Shown piece after piece: positions 1 to 7,410 of a stretch of 29,980 nt of DNA (positions are counted from its first letter, which is position 1; each line of letters starts with the position of its first letter). The DNA is from a virus. Position numbers and translations under genes: made by a program. The stretch covers positions 1-29,980 of IMG/VR virus record IMGVR_UViG_3300047444_000318, one strand, 5' to 3'. The notes under the pieces are model-generated. The model ran no database searches, was not told where the DNA came from, and saw nothing but the letters and a program-made list of their open reading frames with translations.

Positions 1-50
1 AACATCACGAGCAACCGTGAGCACACCCACAATCCCACAACTTATTAACA

Positions 51-80
51 TTGTCACATAAGGTAACAGTGTCTGATAAG
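51..80 (+). promoter_or_regulatory. Possible upstream promoter
   Basis: TTGTCA (51-56) is followed after 18 nt by GATAAG (75-80). The -10 side sits in AGTGTCTGATAAG (68-80), which matches AGTGCTGATAATG in the stronger candidate at 254-266 except for one inserted T and the last base. The match could mark a phage promoter family or an operator. The -10 is weak. Confidence 0.35.
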
Positions 81-237
81 AACCAGTATGTTCACCATGC
101 ACATAACGTTGAGGTTAGGTGCTGCGCGGCCCGCTCCAGGTGGCCCGCTGGCCTATGCTTCGAGGAGACTGGGTGGCAAAGGAGGGTATAGCGGGTATGC
201 ATATGTAAAGCACCGAACATAAATTTTTCATGGAAAC

Positions 238-265
238 TTGACATAGCCCTATTAGTGCTGATAAT
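238..265 (+). promoter_or_regulatory. Candidate sigma70-type promoter for the late operon
   Basis: A perfect -35 TTGACA (238-243) is followed by a 16-nt spacer and GATAAT (260-265, five of six matches). Transcription would start near 272, about 30 nt before the first gene at 302. This is the best promoter match I found in the window, and it stands just before a run of more than 40 same-strand genes. Confidence 0.6.
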
Positions 266-301
266 GTACCATCTGCTCGACCCGTTGGACGCATTCTGAC
301 C

Positions 302-529
302 ATGAAGACTATCATTTCATTCTCCATCGACCGCGCCATCGTTGAGATGCTGAGGGAGAAGTGTGCCCTCCGACGGATCAGCTTCAGCCAATATGCCGAG
401 TATGCGCTATCGATCGCCCCGGCGGTGACTGAGGAGTTGGCGGTCAAGCTCGCCCGGAAGCGACGAGGGCTGGAGTATGAGGAGAAGGTAAGCGTGGATG
501 AGATGAAGGCACCCGAGGCTGCGGACTAA
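302..529 (+). CDS. Small ribbon-helix-helix-like protein
   Basis: The protein has 75 aa. An N-terminal strand (TIISFSID, residues 3-10) is followed by two predicted helices (about 11-25 and 28-42, with ISFSQYAEYAL between and in the second). This is the strand-helix-helix order of Arc/MetJ/CopG-type DNA-binding proteins. The C-terminal 30 residues are charged. If the fold is right, the protein would bind DNA as a dimer and could regulate the operon. It is the first gene after the 238-265 promoter. SD is weak (a TTGGA about 11 nt upstream). Its TAA overlaps the next ATG (TAATG). The family is inferred from pattern only. Confidence 0.6.
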   Translation: MKTIISFSIDRAIVEMLREKCALRRISFSQYAEYALSIAPAVTEELAVKLARKRRGLEYEEKVSVDEMKAPEAAD

Positions 530-645
530 TGAGCGAAAATCGCCCCAAGCAAGATCAAACTGAAGATGGAAGGAAGATTGTGTATCCAATTTGGCGTGAT
601 GATCTGGCCGAAGCGGTTATTCTACCTGTGAAGGATTCGGACTGA
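529..645 (+). CDS. Hypothetical 38-aa protein
   Basis: This short frame begins MSENRPKQDQTEDG and ends PVKDSD. It overlaps the upstream stop by one base (TAATG) and ends one base before the start of the putative small terminase. The N-terminal half is polar and the rest (YPIWRDDLAEAVILP) looks foldable. No family is recognised. Support comes from tight coupling on both sides and the absence of any other explanation for these 117 bases. Confidence 0.45.
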   Translation: MSENRPKQDQTEDGRKIVYPIWRDDLAEAVILPVKDSD

Positions 646-646
646 C

Positions 647-1231
647 ATGGGATCGTTTACGGATGAGCAGCGCGCGAAGGGCCGGGCGACTATGCGCAGC
701 CGCGCGAAGATGAAGAACCGCGAGGAGAAGATGCAGCAGGATATCTTCGAGGCTCGGGAGAGGGGCTTGAGCATCCCCGAGGTGGCCAAAGAGTGCCACA
801 CGAATGAGAAGAACGTGCGGAAGACATTGTTCAACGGGGTCCATAAGGCCGAACGGGTCGCGCGATTTAACGAGGCAATGGTCAGCATGAGTCCGGCGGG
901 AATCAAGGTGGTCAGGGAATGGCTGGATAAGGGCGACAAGGACGTAGCGATGTGGCTCCTGAAGGAGACGGGAGTCGTGGGCAAAGAACAGGTGAATATC
1001 ACCGTCAACGCACAAAACGCCCAGGTCAACCTTTCGAATGACACGCTAGAGGCGGCGAGGGCGGTGGTGGAACAGATGCGAATGGCGAATGGGCCGAAGC
1101 AGTTGCAGCAGGCAGCAGATGACATTATGGGTGAAATCGTATCGACCGAGGAGGTTGAGGATGAGCAGTCCAGAGACGACGTGGGGCAGCCCGAGAGTGA
1201 CATCGACAGCAACGGGGGGACTGATGTTTAA
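647..1231 (+). CDS. Putative terminase small subunit
   Basis: The 194-aa protein has a basic N-terminus (residues 1-35). A helix-turn-helix-like segment follows at about 40-64 (GLSIPEVAKECHTNEKNVRK), then a helical middle (about 65-165) and an acidic tail. An HTH DNA-recognition domain followed by an oligomerising helical part is the usual TerS build. The position upstream of the large terminase (3174) and portal (5407) fits, although five genes intervene. TerS would recognise the packaging site on phage DNA and load TerL. SD AAGGA lies at 631-635. An unrelated HTH regulator is the main alternative. Confidence 0.55.
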   Translation: MGSFTDEQRAKGRATMRSRAKMKNREEKMQQDIFEARERGLSIPEVAKECHTNEKNVRKTLFNGVHKAERVARFNEAMVSMSPAGIKVVREWLDKGDKDVAMWLLKETGVVGKEQVNITVNAQNAQVNLSNDTLEAARAVVEQMRMANGPKQLQQAADDIMGEIVSTEEVEDEQSRDDVGQPESDIDSNGGTDV

Positions 1232-1703
1232 TAACGGAGTGTCTAATGTAATACCTACCCCTGTTGAGTCAACTTGGTTCGAAGTCGGCGAGGTGGGATT
1301 CGCCGCGTCGGGTGATCGCCTCGTGATTGAGGAGGATCAGTTCAAGAGTGGGTACGAGTGTAAGGAGTGCGGAGGATCGGGCCGGGTGGCCTCGACCGTC
1401 GCGGGCGGTAAGATCAAGACTTGCCCTGAGTGTAACGGGAAGGGTGGGATCATCGTCGTCCCCGAGGTGTCGCAAAGGCGCCCGACCACCGGAATCGTCC
1501 GGTCGGCTGGAGAGCAGTGTAAAGTTTACAAGGTCGGGGATGGAGTGCTGTTCTCAAACTTCGCGGGTTTTGCGATCGATCTCCAGCGGGCGGGCCAGCC
1601 GGTATGCCTCCGCATTCTCCACGAAACCGAGGTGCTGACCAAAGTGCGCGGACACCTCGAACTGCGAGCGATATCGTCGCAACGTGAGGCAACGGGGATA
1701 TGA
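1224..1703 (+). CDS. GroES-like co-chaperonin with DnaJ-type zinc finger in the mobile loop
   Basis: The 159-aa protein starts at ATG 1224, with SD GGGGGG at 1214-1219, and overlaps TerS by 8 nt. Residues 29-38 (SGDRLVIEED) match the first GroES strand. Residues 74-96 (GGIIVVPEV, then TTGIVRSAG) match the GroES mobile-loop end and second strand. Residues 101-114 (VYKVGDGVLFSNFA) and 129-141 (LRILHETEVLTKV) match the rest of the Cpn10 barrel. Between strand one and GGIIV, where GroES has its GroEL-contacting loop, sit two CxxCxGxG-like repeats: CKECGGSG (46-53) and CPECNGKG (67-74). These resemble half of a DnaJ zinc finger and should bind one zinc. No GroEL gene is present, so it would work with host GroEL, as phage T4 gp31 does for capsid folding. 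The homology is strong by pattern; the partner and client are inferred. Confidence 0.8.
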   Translation: MFNNGVSNVIPTPVESTWFEVGEVGFAASGDRLVIEEDQFKSGYECKECGGSGRVASTVAGGKIKTCPECNGKGGIIVVPEVSQRRPTTGIVRSAGEQCKVYKVGDGVLFSNFAGFAIDLQRAGQPVCLRILHETEVLTKVRGHLELRAISSQREATGI

Positions 1704-1780
1704 AATGGCTAATGACCAAGCTCGGATACTGGATTGGATGCTTTAAGTTCGGAGTCTACACGGGGAGGCAAGGACAATGA
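1700..1780 (+). CDS. Hypothetical 26-aa peptide, translationally coupled
   Basis: This 26-codon frame (MKWLMTKLGYWIGCFKFG and a short basic tail) begins in an ATGA overlap with the GroES-like gene (1700-1703). It ends in another ATGA overlap with the next gene (1777-1780). AACGGGG lies just upstream as a weak SD. It is aromatic, basic and amphipathic, so it could associate with membranes. It may alternatively be a coupling device that carries ribosomes to the next gene. Confidence 0.4.
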   Translation: MKWLMTKLGYWIGCFKFGVYTGRQGQ

Positions 1781-2079
1781 AACAGTTGATTGCACTTTTT
1801 ATAGCCATCAGCTTCGCCCTTGGATGTGGAGTATTCTATGCGATTTGTGTTGTCCCTAAATTGGCTCAACCTCTCAATCCCCACTTGAATACTCACGAAG
1901 TTTTTCAAAAAGAGTCCGAGAAGTTTTTTACCGATTCAATTAAATTTCAATCCGACTGTAATCGAGTAACTGTGGAACAGTGGGACGCTTTGGATTGCAC
2001 GAATCGTAAGGTTGAACTCCATGAACGTGATCTGAAACTTGAAGGTATGTATGCAGAGATTCAACAGGAGTGGCGATGA
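1777..2079 (+). CDS. Hypothetical membrane-anchored or exported protein
   Basis: The 100-aa protein has one N-terminal hydrophobic segment (residues 4-27, including ALGCGVF) and a polar remainder. Residues 60-75 hold two cysteines around the phrase TVEQWDALDC. The Cys after ALG is not a canonical lipobox, so a signal anchor is as likely as a lipoprotein. The gene is clearly more AT-rich than its neighbours. It is coupled on both sides by ATGA. No family is recognised. It probably faces the periplasm or is exported. Confidence 0.55.
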   Translation: MKQLIALFIAISFALGCGVFYAICVVPKLAQPLNPHLNTHEVFQKESEKFFTDSIKFQSDCNRVTVEQWDALDCTNRKVELHERDLKLEGMYAEIQQEWR

Positions 2080-2804
2080 AAATTGCGCTTATCTCGGCCC
2101 TGATACTGATCGCGCTCCCCGCGCGGGCGCAGACCGATAAAACGGACTTACCTTACCAGAATTTTATTTGTACTCAGGAACAATTAAATACTTTAGAGTG
2201 TCTTTCTGGATCATCGATGATGAACCAGAATGCAGATATTAGGGCTGTAACGGCGCCTTATATTATTCAACTTTCTCCAAATCAGCAAGAGTGGCCCGCC
2301 GAATGCGACAACATCGCGGACGCCCGTCGGATCATCGATCACCGCGTCTGGACCTGCCGGGATTCGAAACTCGTCCCGCTCGCTTCCACCATCACCGGCC
2401 CAATCGTCAACGTCAAATTGACCGACCATGATCAAACATGGTACGAGCCACTTATTGTCCCGCACCGCACCGCCGACCGCGCCTACTGGACCTCCACCCT
2501 TCTCTCCCTCGCCCTGACCGTTGCTGACGTGGAGAACTCCCGTTACGCACTCGCCAAGGCTGGAACGGTGGAAGCGAATGGAATCTTCGGCCATCATCCC
2601 GGTCGAGCCACTTATTACGGCATTACCATGCCCATCTTCGCGGTTAACGCCATCGTCAGCTACCGCTACAAACGTGAAGACGACGCCCTCGCATTCGCGG
2701 GCATCCCTGGCCATCGCTACTCGAAATGGTGGCTACCGAACGCCATCAACAATTTCGGCCATGCCGCCGGAACTCTTGTCACTCTTGCCTCGACCGGACG
2801 CTAA
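2076..2804 (+). CDS. Exported hypothetical protein
   Basis: The protein has 242 aa from ATG 2076. AGGAG at 2066-2070 and an ATGA overlap favour this over GTG 2070. Residues 1-19 form a Sec signal peptide with an ARA-Q cleavage site. Residues 28-45 contain TQEQLNTLEC, which resembles a phrase in the preceding protein. The C-terminal half (about 120-240) has hydrophobic helices beginning LLSLALTVADVENS and a Gly/His stretch, like small bacterial membrane proteins that I cannot name firmly. Bases about 2150-2290 are AT-rich between GC-rich flanks, so the gene may be a mosaic. Function unknown; envelope location inferred. Confidence 0.6.
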   Translation: MKIALISALILIALPARAQTDKTDLPYQNFICTQEQLNTLECLSGSSMMNQNADIRAVTAPYIIQLSPNQQEWPAECDNIADARRIIDHRVWTCRDSKLVPLASTITGPIVNVKLTDHDQTWYEPLIVPHRTADRAYWTSTLLSLALTVADVENSRYALAKAGTVEANGIFGHHPGRATYYGITMPIFAVNAIVSYRYKREDDALAFAGIPGHRYSKWWLPNAINNFGHAAGTLVTLASTGR

Positions 2805-2805
2805 T

Positions 2806-3177
2806 ATGGACAAACTTACCAAATCCCAAGCTGTCTACTTCGGCCCGCTCGATGTCGGCGGACCCGACCTTGGCACCCGATGCGGGAAGTGCCGCGACTA
2901 CATCGCCCTATCGCGCGAGTGCATGATCGTCACCCCTCCTAACGTCAGCGCTGCCCGAGGCACCTGCGCGCTCTATGTCCACGGCCAGTCGGTCGGAGCG
3001 GGTCGGTCGAAGATGCTCCTGTTGAAGGAGACAGCGGGATATATCGAGGGGGCGGACGTTCCCACCTATTGTGGACGATGTGAATATTACGGGGGCGGCC
3101 AGTACAACGGCCCTTGCGAAAAGGTCGAGGGAGATGTCGAGTATCGCGGGTGCTGCAATCTCTATGAGGCCGAATGA
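2806..3177 (+). CDS. Duplicated four-cysteine protein, HiPIP-like
   Basis: The 123-aa protein is made of two similar units. Unit one has C26xxC29, C39, C54 ending GTCALY. Unit two has C89xxC92, C104, C117 ending GCCNLY. Both follow C-x2-C-x(9-11)-C-x(12-14)-C-x2-Y. High-potential iron-sulphur proteins use C-x2-C-x(14-16)-C-x13-C-x2-W around a 4Fe-4S cluster. The pattern could therefore bind Fe-S; zinc binding is the main alternative. There is no signal peptide. It begins one base after the upstream stop and overlaps TerL by ATGA, so it belongs to the packaging operon. Redox or structural role unknown. Confidence 0.6.
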   Translation: MDKLTKSQAVYFGPLDVGGPDLGTRCGKCRDYIALSRECMIVTPPNVSAARGTCALYVHGQSVGAGRSKMLLLKETAGYIEGADVPTYCGRCEYYGGGQYNGPCEKVEGDVEYRGCCNLYEAE

Positions 3178-4850
3178 CCATCAATACCCAGCGGTGGGAG
3201 ATCCTCCAGCTCATCGGCAATCCCCGCCTCGATCCCCACATCATCAAGCTCAATGCGCTGGGATCGTTATACTACTTCGCAAAGTTTGTACTACAGCGTG
3301 GTAGGTTGACCGAACACCTCCATAAGCCGATTTGCGAAAACCTGGAGCGCCAGCGCCTCAACTATCTATTGGAGTTGCCACGCGACCACTTCAAGACAAC
3401 AATGATGACCGAGGCGTTGCCGATCTGGTGGTCCTTGCCCTTCACCGATAATGATGAGGCGGCGATGCGCGAGCTGGGATATGGGGATGAGTGGATTAGG
3501 TGGATGAAGTTTGCACACAATCCGTTAATCAGAATCCTAATCGTATCGGAGGCGGCACTCAATGCTGAAAAACTCGGGATGCGTATCGACCAACATTTCT
3601 ATAACAACGGACGGTTTCGAGATTTATTCCCAGAAATCATCCCTAATGAGAAATCAACTTGGAACGCTTCCAGTAAGTGCATTGGAGGAAGTAAGTTCCG
3701 CCCTCATGGAGAAGGCACTTTTGATTTCATCGGCGTTGGGGGCGCGTTACAAAGTCGTCATTACGATAGGATGATCGAAGATGACCTCGTGGGGAAGGAC
3801 GCACTCCGCAGCGAGATCATCATGGCCGACACGATCGAATATCACAAACTTCTGGAGGGAGCGTTCGATGGACCGGATCATACGGAACTTGTTGTTGGTA
3901 ACAGGTGGAGTCCCACCGATCTTAACGGCTGGATACGTGAGAACGAGCCAGAATTTGTGGTGGAGTCTCACTCTGCCCTTGGCGGTTGTTGCGATATGCA
4001 CGAGCCTGGTAAGCCGATTCTCCCCGAAGAGTTCGACATCGCCCGACTAGAAAAAATCAGGCGCCGCCAAGGGGCATACCTCTTCAGCCACCAATACCTC
4101 AACGAGGCGTTGAGCGCCGAGGATGTAGTGTTCAAACCCGAATGGCTCCGCTACTACAAACCCAAACCTGAGCCATTCATGCAGAAGCTCGTGATGGAGG
4201 GGGAGATCAAGCAGATCGAAGCGAACCGGATGCTGCTCGAACATGAGGTCGTGAAGGGGACCACCTACTCGGACATCCCCGTCAACCGACTCGTCCGATC
4301 GATGACGGTTGACCCGAATCATTCGGGGAGCGAGGGCCGCGCCCGCCATGCGATTGTGGTGACTGGACTCGACCCCGACACGGACCAGATATACTTGCTC
4401 GACATCTGGGCGCAATCCATGCCCTACGACGACCTCACCAAACATATCTACTCAATGTGTGAGCGGTGGAAGCTGACCGAGTTCTGGCTCGAAACCGTCG
4501 CCGCCCAGAAATACCTAAAGTATCATCTGGAGTATCGCAACAAGATCGAGAACCGTAACTTGAGGTGCCGCGAACTCAAGACCGATCGGGGCAAGCATGG
4601 CAAGTGGACCCGGATCGACGCGCTCTCCCCTCTCTTCGAGCAGGGGAAAGTATTCATCCGCCGCGATCAATCCGCCTTTATCACCGAATACACCCGCTAC
4701 TCGCATAGCGCGCGGCAGGTGGTGGACGTGCTGGACGCCTTCTCGTACGCGCCCCAAACCTGGTCAAATTATCGGTTCAAGGAAATCGCGGCGATGAAAG
4801 AGGAGCGCAAGAACCGGATGGGCAAACGATCGAGAGCGACGGGGTATTGA
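3174..4850 (+). CDS. terL: Terminase large subunit (packaging ATPase/nuclease)
   Basis: The 558-aa protein drives DNA packaging through the portal and cuts the concatemer. The ATPase domain has a deviant Walker A (LPRDHFKTTM, residues 68-77). Walker B is YDRMIEDDL (197-205, acidic pair 203/204), with a coupling segment VVGNRWSPTD (240-249). The nuclease domain starts near 375 with MTVDPN (Asp380), then FWLET (Glu440), and a late acidic VDVLDAF close to the C-terminus. These are in RNase H-like order. Length and order are typical for TerL. The start overlaps the upstream gene by ATGA and the stop overlaps the next by TGATG. The assignment is firm; the packaging strategy (cos or headful) is not visible. 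Confidence 0.93.
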   Translation: MTINTQRWEILQLIGNPRLDPHIIKLNALGSLYYFAKFVLQRGRLTEHLHKPICENLERQRLNYLLELPRDHFKTTMMTEALPIWWSLPFTDNDEAAMRELGYGDEWIRWMKFAHNPLIRILIVSEAALNAEKLGMRIDQHFYNNGRFRDLFPEIIPNEKSTWNASSKCIGGSKFRPHGEGTFDFIGVGGALQSRHYDRMIEDDLVGKDALRSEIIMADTIEYHKLLEGAFDGPDHTELVVGNRWSPTDLNGWIRENEPEFVVESHSALGGCCDMHEPGKPILPEEFDIARLEKIRRRQGAYLFSHQYLNEALSAEDVVFKPEWLRYYKPKPEPFMQKLVMEGEIKQIEANRMLLEHEVVKGTTYSDIPVNRLVRSMTVDPNHSGSEGRARHAIVVTGLDPDTDQIYLLDIWAQSMPYDDLTKHIYSMCERWKLTEFWLETVAAQKYLKYHLEYRNKIENRNLRCRELKTDRGKHGKWTRIDALSPLFEQGKVFIRRDQSAFITEYTRYSHSARQVVDVLDAFSYAPQTWSNYRFKEIAAMKEERKNRMGKRSRATGY

Positions 4851-5143
4851 TGCCCTGCATCGTCTGCGCCCTTCATGGCGACCACGAACTCGACGGTCAA
4901 CATTATTGCTGCACTCATTTTGATGAATTGATTGCCCACTCAGGAAATGTTAAGCTGGACCTCGTTCGACTAACGAAACTCGTGGAGCGTGCGTATGACA
5001 GCCAGAATCTCCAGAATCATCTCCATCACAATCTTTGCATCGCTGATTTTCTACCTCACCCTCGGCAACCCGTTCAAACTCTGGGCGCAGGCAACAACCG
5101 GCTTCACAAAAATCGGAACCGTCGCGGCAGGCGGCACGAATAG
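4850..5143 (+). CDS. Hypothetical small zinc-binding-like protein
   Basis: The 97-aa frame starts at ATG 4850 in a TGATG overlap with TerL. A TTG three bases upstream is less likely. The N-terminus has CxxC (residues 3-6), then CC (20-21) and H23, a plausible zinc knuckle. The second half is basic and Asn/His-rich. It overlaps the next gene in another frame by about 149 nt, which is long for this compact operon. Either the two are true overlapping genes, or only the first 48 codons are under selection and the tail is run-through. Confidence 0.5.
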   Translation: MPCIVCALHGDHELDGQHYCCTHFDELIAHSGNVKLDLVRLTKLVERAYDSQNLQNHLHHNLCIADFLPHPRQPVQTLGAGNNRLHKNRNRRGRRHE

Positions 5144-5387
5144 TTTCACCACCCCGACTCTCATCGATGGCACCTCGGTCAACTTCGAAGTCACCGCCGT
5201 CAACGCAGCCGGCGAATCGGTCGCCTCGGCAATCGTCAGCGCGGTCGTTCCGGCAACCGGCACCCATACCGCCACGATCAGTTGGACCCCGGCGGCAACG
5301 GGCAGCGCAGCCACCAGCTTCAACATCTACGATCAAGTTGTGACAATCCCAAACCAACCGGGTGCGGTCACAGTAACAATTAACTAA
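4995..5387 (+). CDS. Secreted Ig/fibronectin III-like small protein
   Basis: The protein has 130 aa from ATG 4995, with GGAG at 4984-4987. GTG 4989 is possible but too close to the SD. Residues about 1-30 are a hydrophobic signal ending LWAQ. After that come strand-rich phrases: SVNFEVTAVNAAGES (about 65-80) and TATISWTPA (about 92-100) with FNIYD, typical of fibronectin III or Ig-like folds. It may be an exported surface-binding protein or a virion decoration. A signal peptide is odd for a virion part. It sits between TerL and portal, ending 19 nt before the portal. Confidence 0.6.
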   Translation: MTARISRIISITIFASLIFYLTLGNPFKLWAQATTGFTKIGTVAAGGTNSFTTPTLIDGTSVNFEVTAVNAAGESVASAIVSAVVPATGTHTATISWTPAATGSAATSFNIYDQVVTIPNQPGAVTVTIN

Positions 5388-5406
5388 TTGAGCCGGATCG
5401 CACCTT

Positions 5407-7410
5407 ATGGCAGAAGACTTCCAACTCGTCGATTGTAATCTCGGCAAGGACACCGACGCCGAGATGACGTTATTTGTGGACGGTCAGATTGAGTTCTTAA
5501 CCCAATCTCATTCTGACCTCCATAAAAACAAGATTCCCCAGTGGCGCAAACTCTATCTTGGCATCCCTGGCGAGGAAACGAAGTCCTTCCCGTGGCCGAA
5601 TGCTGCCAACACCATCGTCCAGGTTATCGGCGAGACAACCGACACCCTCGCGGCCAGAATACTAGGGCTGGCATATGCAACTCATCCGTTGTGGCCCTTC
5701 CAAGACTACCGAAAGTTCGACCCCGCCGACACCCTGAACTTTGAACACGCCTCGAAGGAACGCCGGACGCTCGAAGACTTCCTAGACATCATGGGATTCG
5801 AACCCTCTGAACTCGACCTCTACCGCATCGAGGGGCTGTGGTGTACGGATATGATTCGGCTTGGGACGAGTTTCCTCAAGCTAGGGTATGAGCATAAGAT
5901 CGAAACAACAAACGTCGGCTACACCTCGGCAAGATCGAAGGTGATCCAAGGTGATGAAACAACTATCTATTCAGGGCCTCGGGTGCATAAGCTGCGGCAT
6001 GAAGACGTTTTCCTTACGCCTGATGCGTCTACACCGGGGGAAGCGGAGTTTGTATTTCAAGTGCGTACGCTGCGCCGGAAAGCGCTTGAAGAACGAGCCT
6101 TCACTGGAGCCTACAGCAAAGCCGCCGTCGATGCCATCCTCGACTCCCCCGACCGAAACGGCCCGAAGCCTCAGGAGAAATCAGAACTCCAAGACCAAGG
6201 AATCGTAGAACGGGGTAACTACGATGCCAATGCCCAATGGGACATCGCCGAGTGCTACTATTCGTGGTGGCACAACAAACGAAAGTTTCGTATCATTGAC
6301 TCCTACCACAAGCGCACCAAGACGGTCTTGCGGAGGGTATTCAACTTCCTCCCTCAGAATGAACTGCCCATTCTGCGGGCAAGGATGGGGTATCGAACGG
6401 ACGGGATGTACGGGCATGGTGTTGCAGAGTTGTTGGAACGATATCAAGAAGAACTCTCAACGGTCCACAATCAACGCCTCGACAACGCGACCGCAGCGAA
6501 CACTCGCGCTCTACGTGTTAGTCCGCGCGCTCGAAACCTTGACGCTAATGTCGAACTATATCCGATGGCTCTCCTCGTGGGTGAGAAGGATGACATCGAG
6601 GCGATCCAGATCGCGGACGTATACCCCTCATCGTTCGAGAACGAGAATGTCACTCTAGCTCACGCACAGTCGCGGGCGGGCATCAGCCCGGCGATAGCTG
6701 GCAGCGGGGGCGGGGGGCCACAGAAAAAGACGGGATCGTATTCGAGCGCCGGCACCCTCGCCACGATGCAAGAGTCCAACAGCCGGGTCAACCTCGACGC
6801 ATCGGACTTCCGCCACGCTCATGTCAAGCTCGGCTCGTTGCTCACGGCGATGTACGCCAAGTACGGAGTCGGCGACCGCGCCAAAATGTTCGGCCTCGAC
6901 GCGGATATCCTCAAGTCCGCGCTGAAGGAGTTCGACAAGAATCGTCTCGCCATCCCGATCCGCGCCAGCACCGCCTCGCTCAATCGGGAGATGGATAAGC
7001 AATCTGACATGCTCTTGGCGGGATTGCTCCAACGCCACTACACCGCCGTTGGCCAGCTCATGCAAGCCATGTCCTCGCCAATGATCCAACCCGAAGTCAA
7101 AGACTACATGGTCAAGACCGTCCGATCATTAGACCGATTTATCAAACGGGTGATGAAGGATTTCCAATATGACCAACCAGAACAATACGTCCCCGAGCCA
7201 AAACTCCCAGACTTCTCAGAAGGTCAAGGTGGAAAAAATCCGCCGTCTCCTCCGGGAGGGCAAATGGCCCCCTCCCCTTCATCCATTCAATCAACTGCTG
7301 CGGCTACCCCCGGTCGAGGTCCAGCAAATGTTCCTGCTCCCGGCGTGGCGGGCGTGGGAGGCGGGACTCCGCCGCCTGTTGGAACTGGCGGAGGCGGACC
7401 TCAAGTATGA
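5407..7410 (+). CDS. Portal protein
   Basis: The 667-aa protein should form the dodecameric ring through which DNA enters and leaves the head. The N-terminal region reads WRKLYLGIPG (about 47-56) then SFPWPNAANTIV (about 60-71), the pattern of podovirus-type portals (PWPxAxN followed by a helical segment). A long helical middle follows, with stem and wing residues near 330-500. The last about 75 residues (from about 593) are Pro/Gly/Ser-rich and look disordered. That tail is the part overprinted by another frame from 7169. It lies directly after TerL and before the scaffold-like and capsid genes. Size and order fit. Confidence 0.88.
   Translation: MAEDFQLVDCNLGKDTDAEMTLFVDGQIEFLTQSHSDLHKNKIPQWRKLYLGIPGEETKSFPWPNAANTIVQVIGETTDTLAARILGLAYATHPLWPFQDYRKFDPADTLNFEHASKERRTLEDFLDIMGFEPSELDLYRIEGLWCTDMIRLGTSFLKLGYEHKIETTNVGYTSARSKVIQGDETTIYSGPRVHKLRHEDVFLTPDASTPGEAEFVFQVRTLRRKALEERAFTGAYSKAAVDAILDSPDRNGPKPQEKSELQDQGIVERGNYDANAQWDIAECYYSWWHNKRKFRIIDSYHKRTKTVLRRVFNFLPQNELPILRARMGYRTDGMYGHGVAELLERYQEELSTVHNQRLDNATAANTRALRVSPRARNLDANVELYPMALLVGEKDDIEAIQIADVYPSSFENENVTLAHAQSRAGISPAIAGSGGGGPQKKTGSYSSAGTLATMQESNSRVNLDASDFRHAHVKLGSLLTAMYAKYGVGDRAKMFGLDADILKSALKEFDKNRLAIPIRASTASLNREMDKQSDMLLAGLLQRHYTAVGQLMQAMSSPMIQPEVKDYMVKTVRSLDRFIKRVMKDFQYDQPEQYVPEPKLPDFSEGQGGKNPPSPPGGQMAPSPSSIQSTAAATPGRGPANVPAPGVAGVGGGTPPPVGTGGGGPQV
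7156..7160 (+). promoter_or_regulatory. Ribosome binding site inside the portal gene
   Basis: AAGGA lies 8 nt before ATG 7169 of the overlapping frame. It is a properly spaced SD inside another gene and the main reason to accept the 7169 start. Confidence 0.5.

Larger units (their letters stand above)
1..301. other. Non-coding leader with promoter candidates
   Basis: I see no convincing gene here. A 44-codon ORF (88-222, +; Gly/Arg-rich, no clear SD) is the only + strand candidate, and it has no coding character I can recognise. The stretch holds two promoter-like blocks (51-80 and 238-265) that share the string AGTG(T)CTGATAA. It also has a short direct repeat, GGCCCGCT, near 128-150. I see no tRNA-like T-arm or terminator hairpin. 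The likely role is the leader of the rightward late operon starting at 302. Confidence 0.5.

Noticed and set aside
88-222. 44-codon + strand frame after the first promoter candidate
   Set aside because: It has no clear SD and unordered Gly/Arg-rich content. A leaderless start is conceivable but unsupported.
115-447. 110-codon minus-strand frame across the leader
   Set aside because: It overlaps the ribbon-helix-helix-like gene and the promoter candidate; the protein has no recognisable motif.
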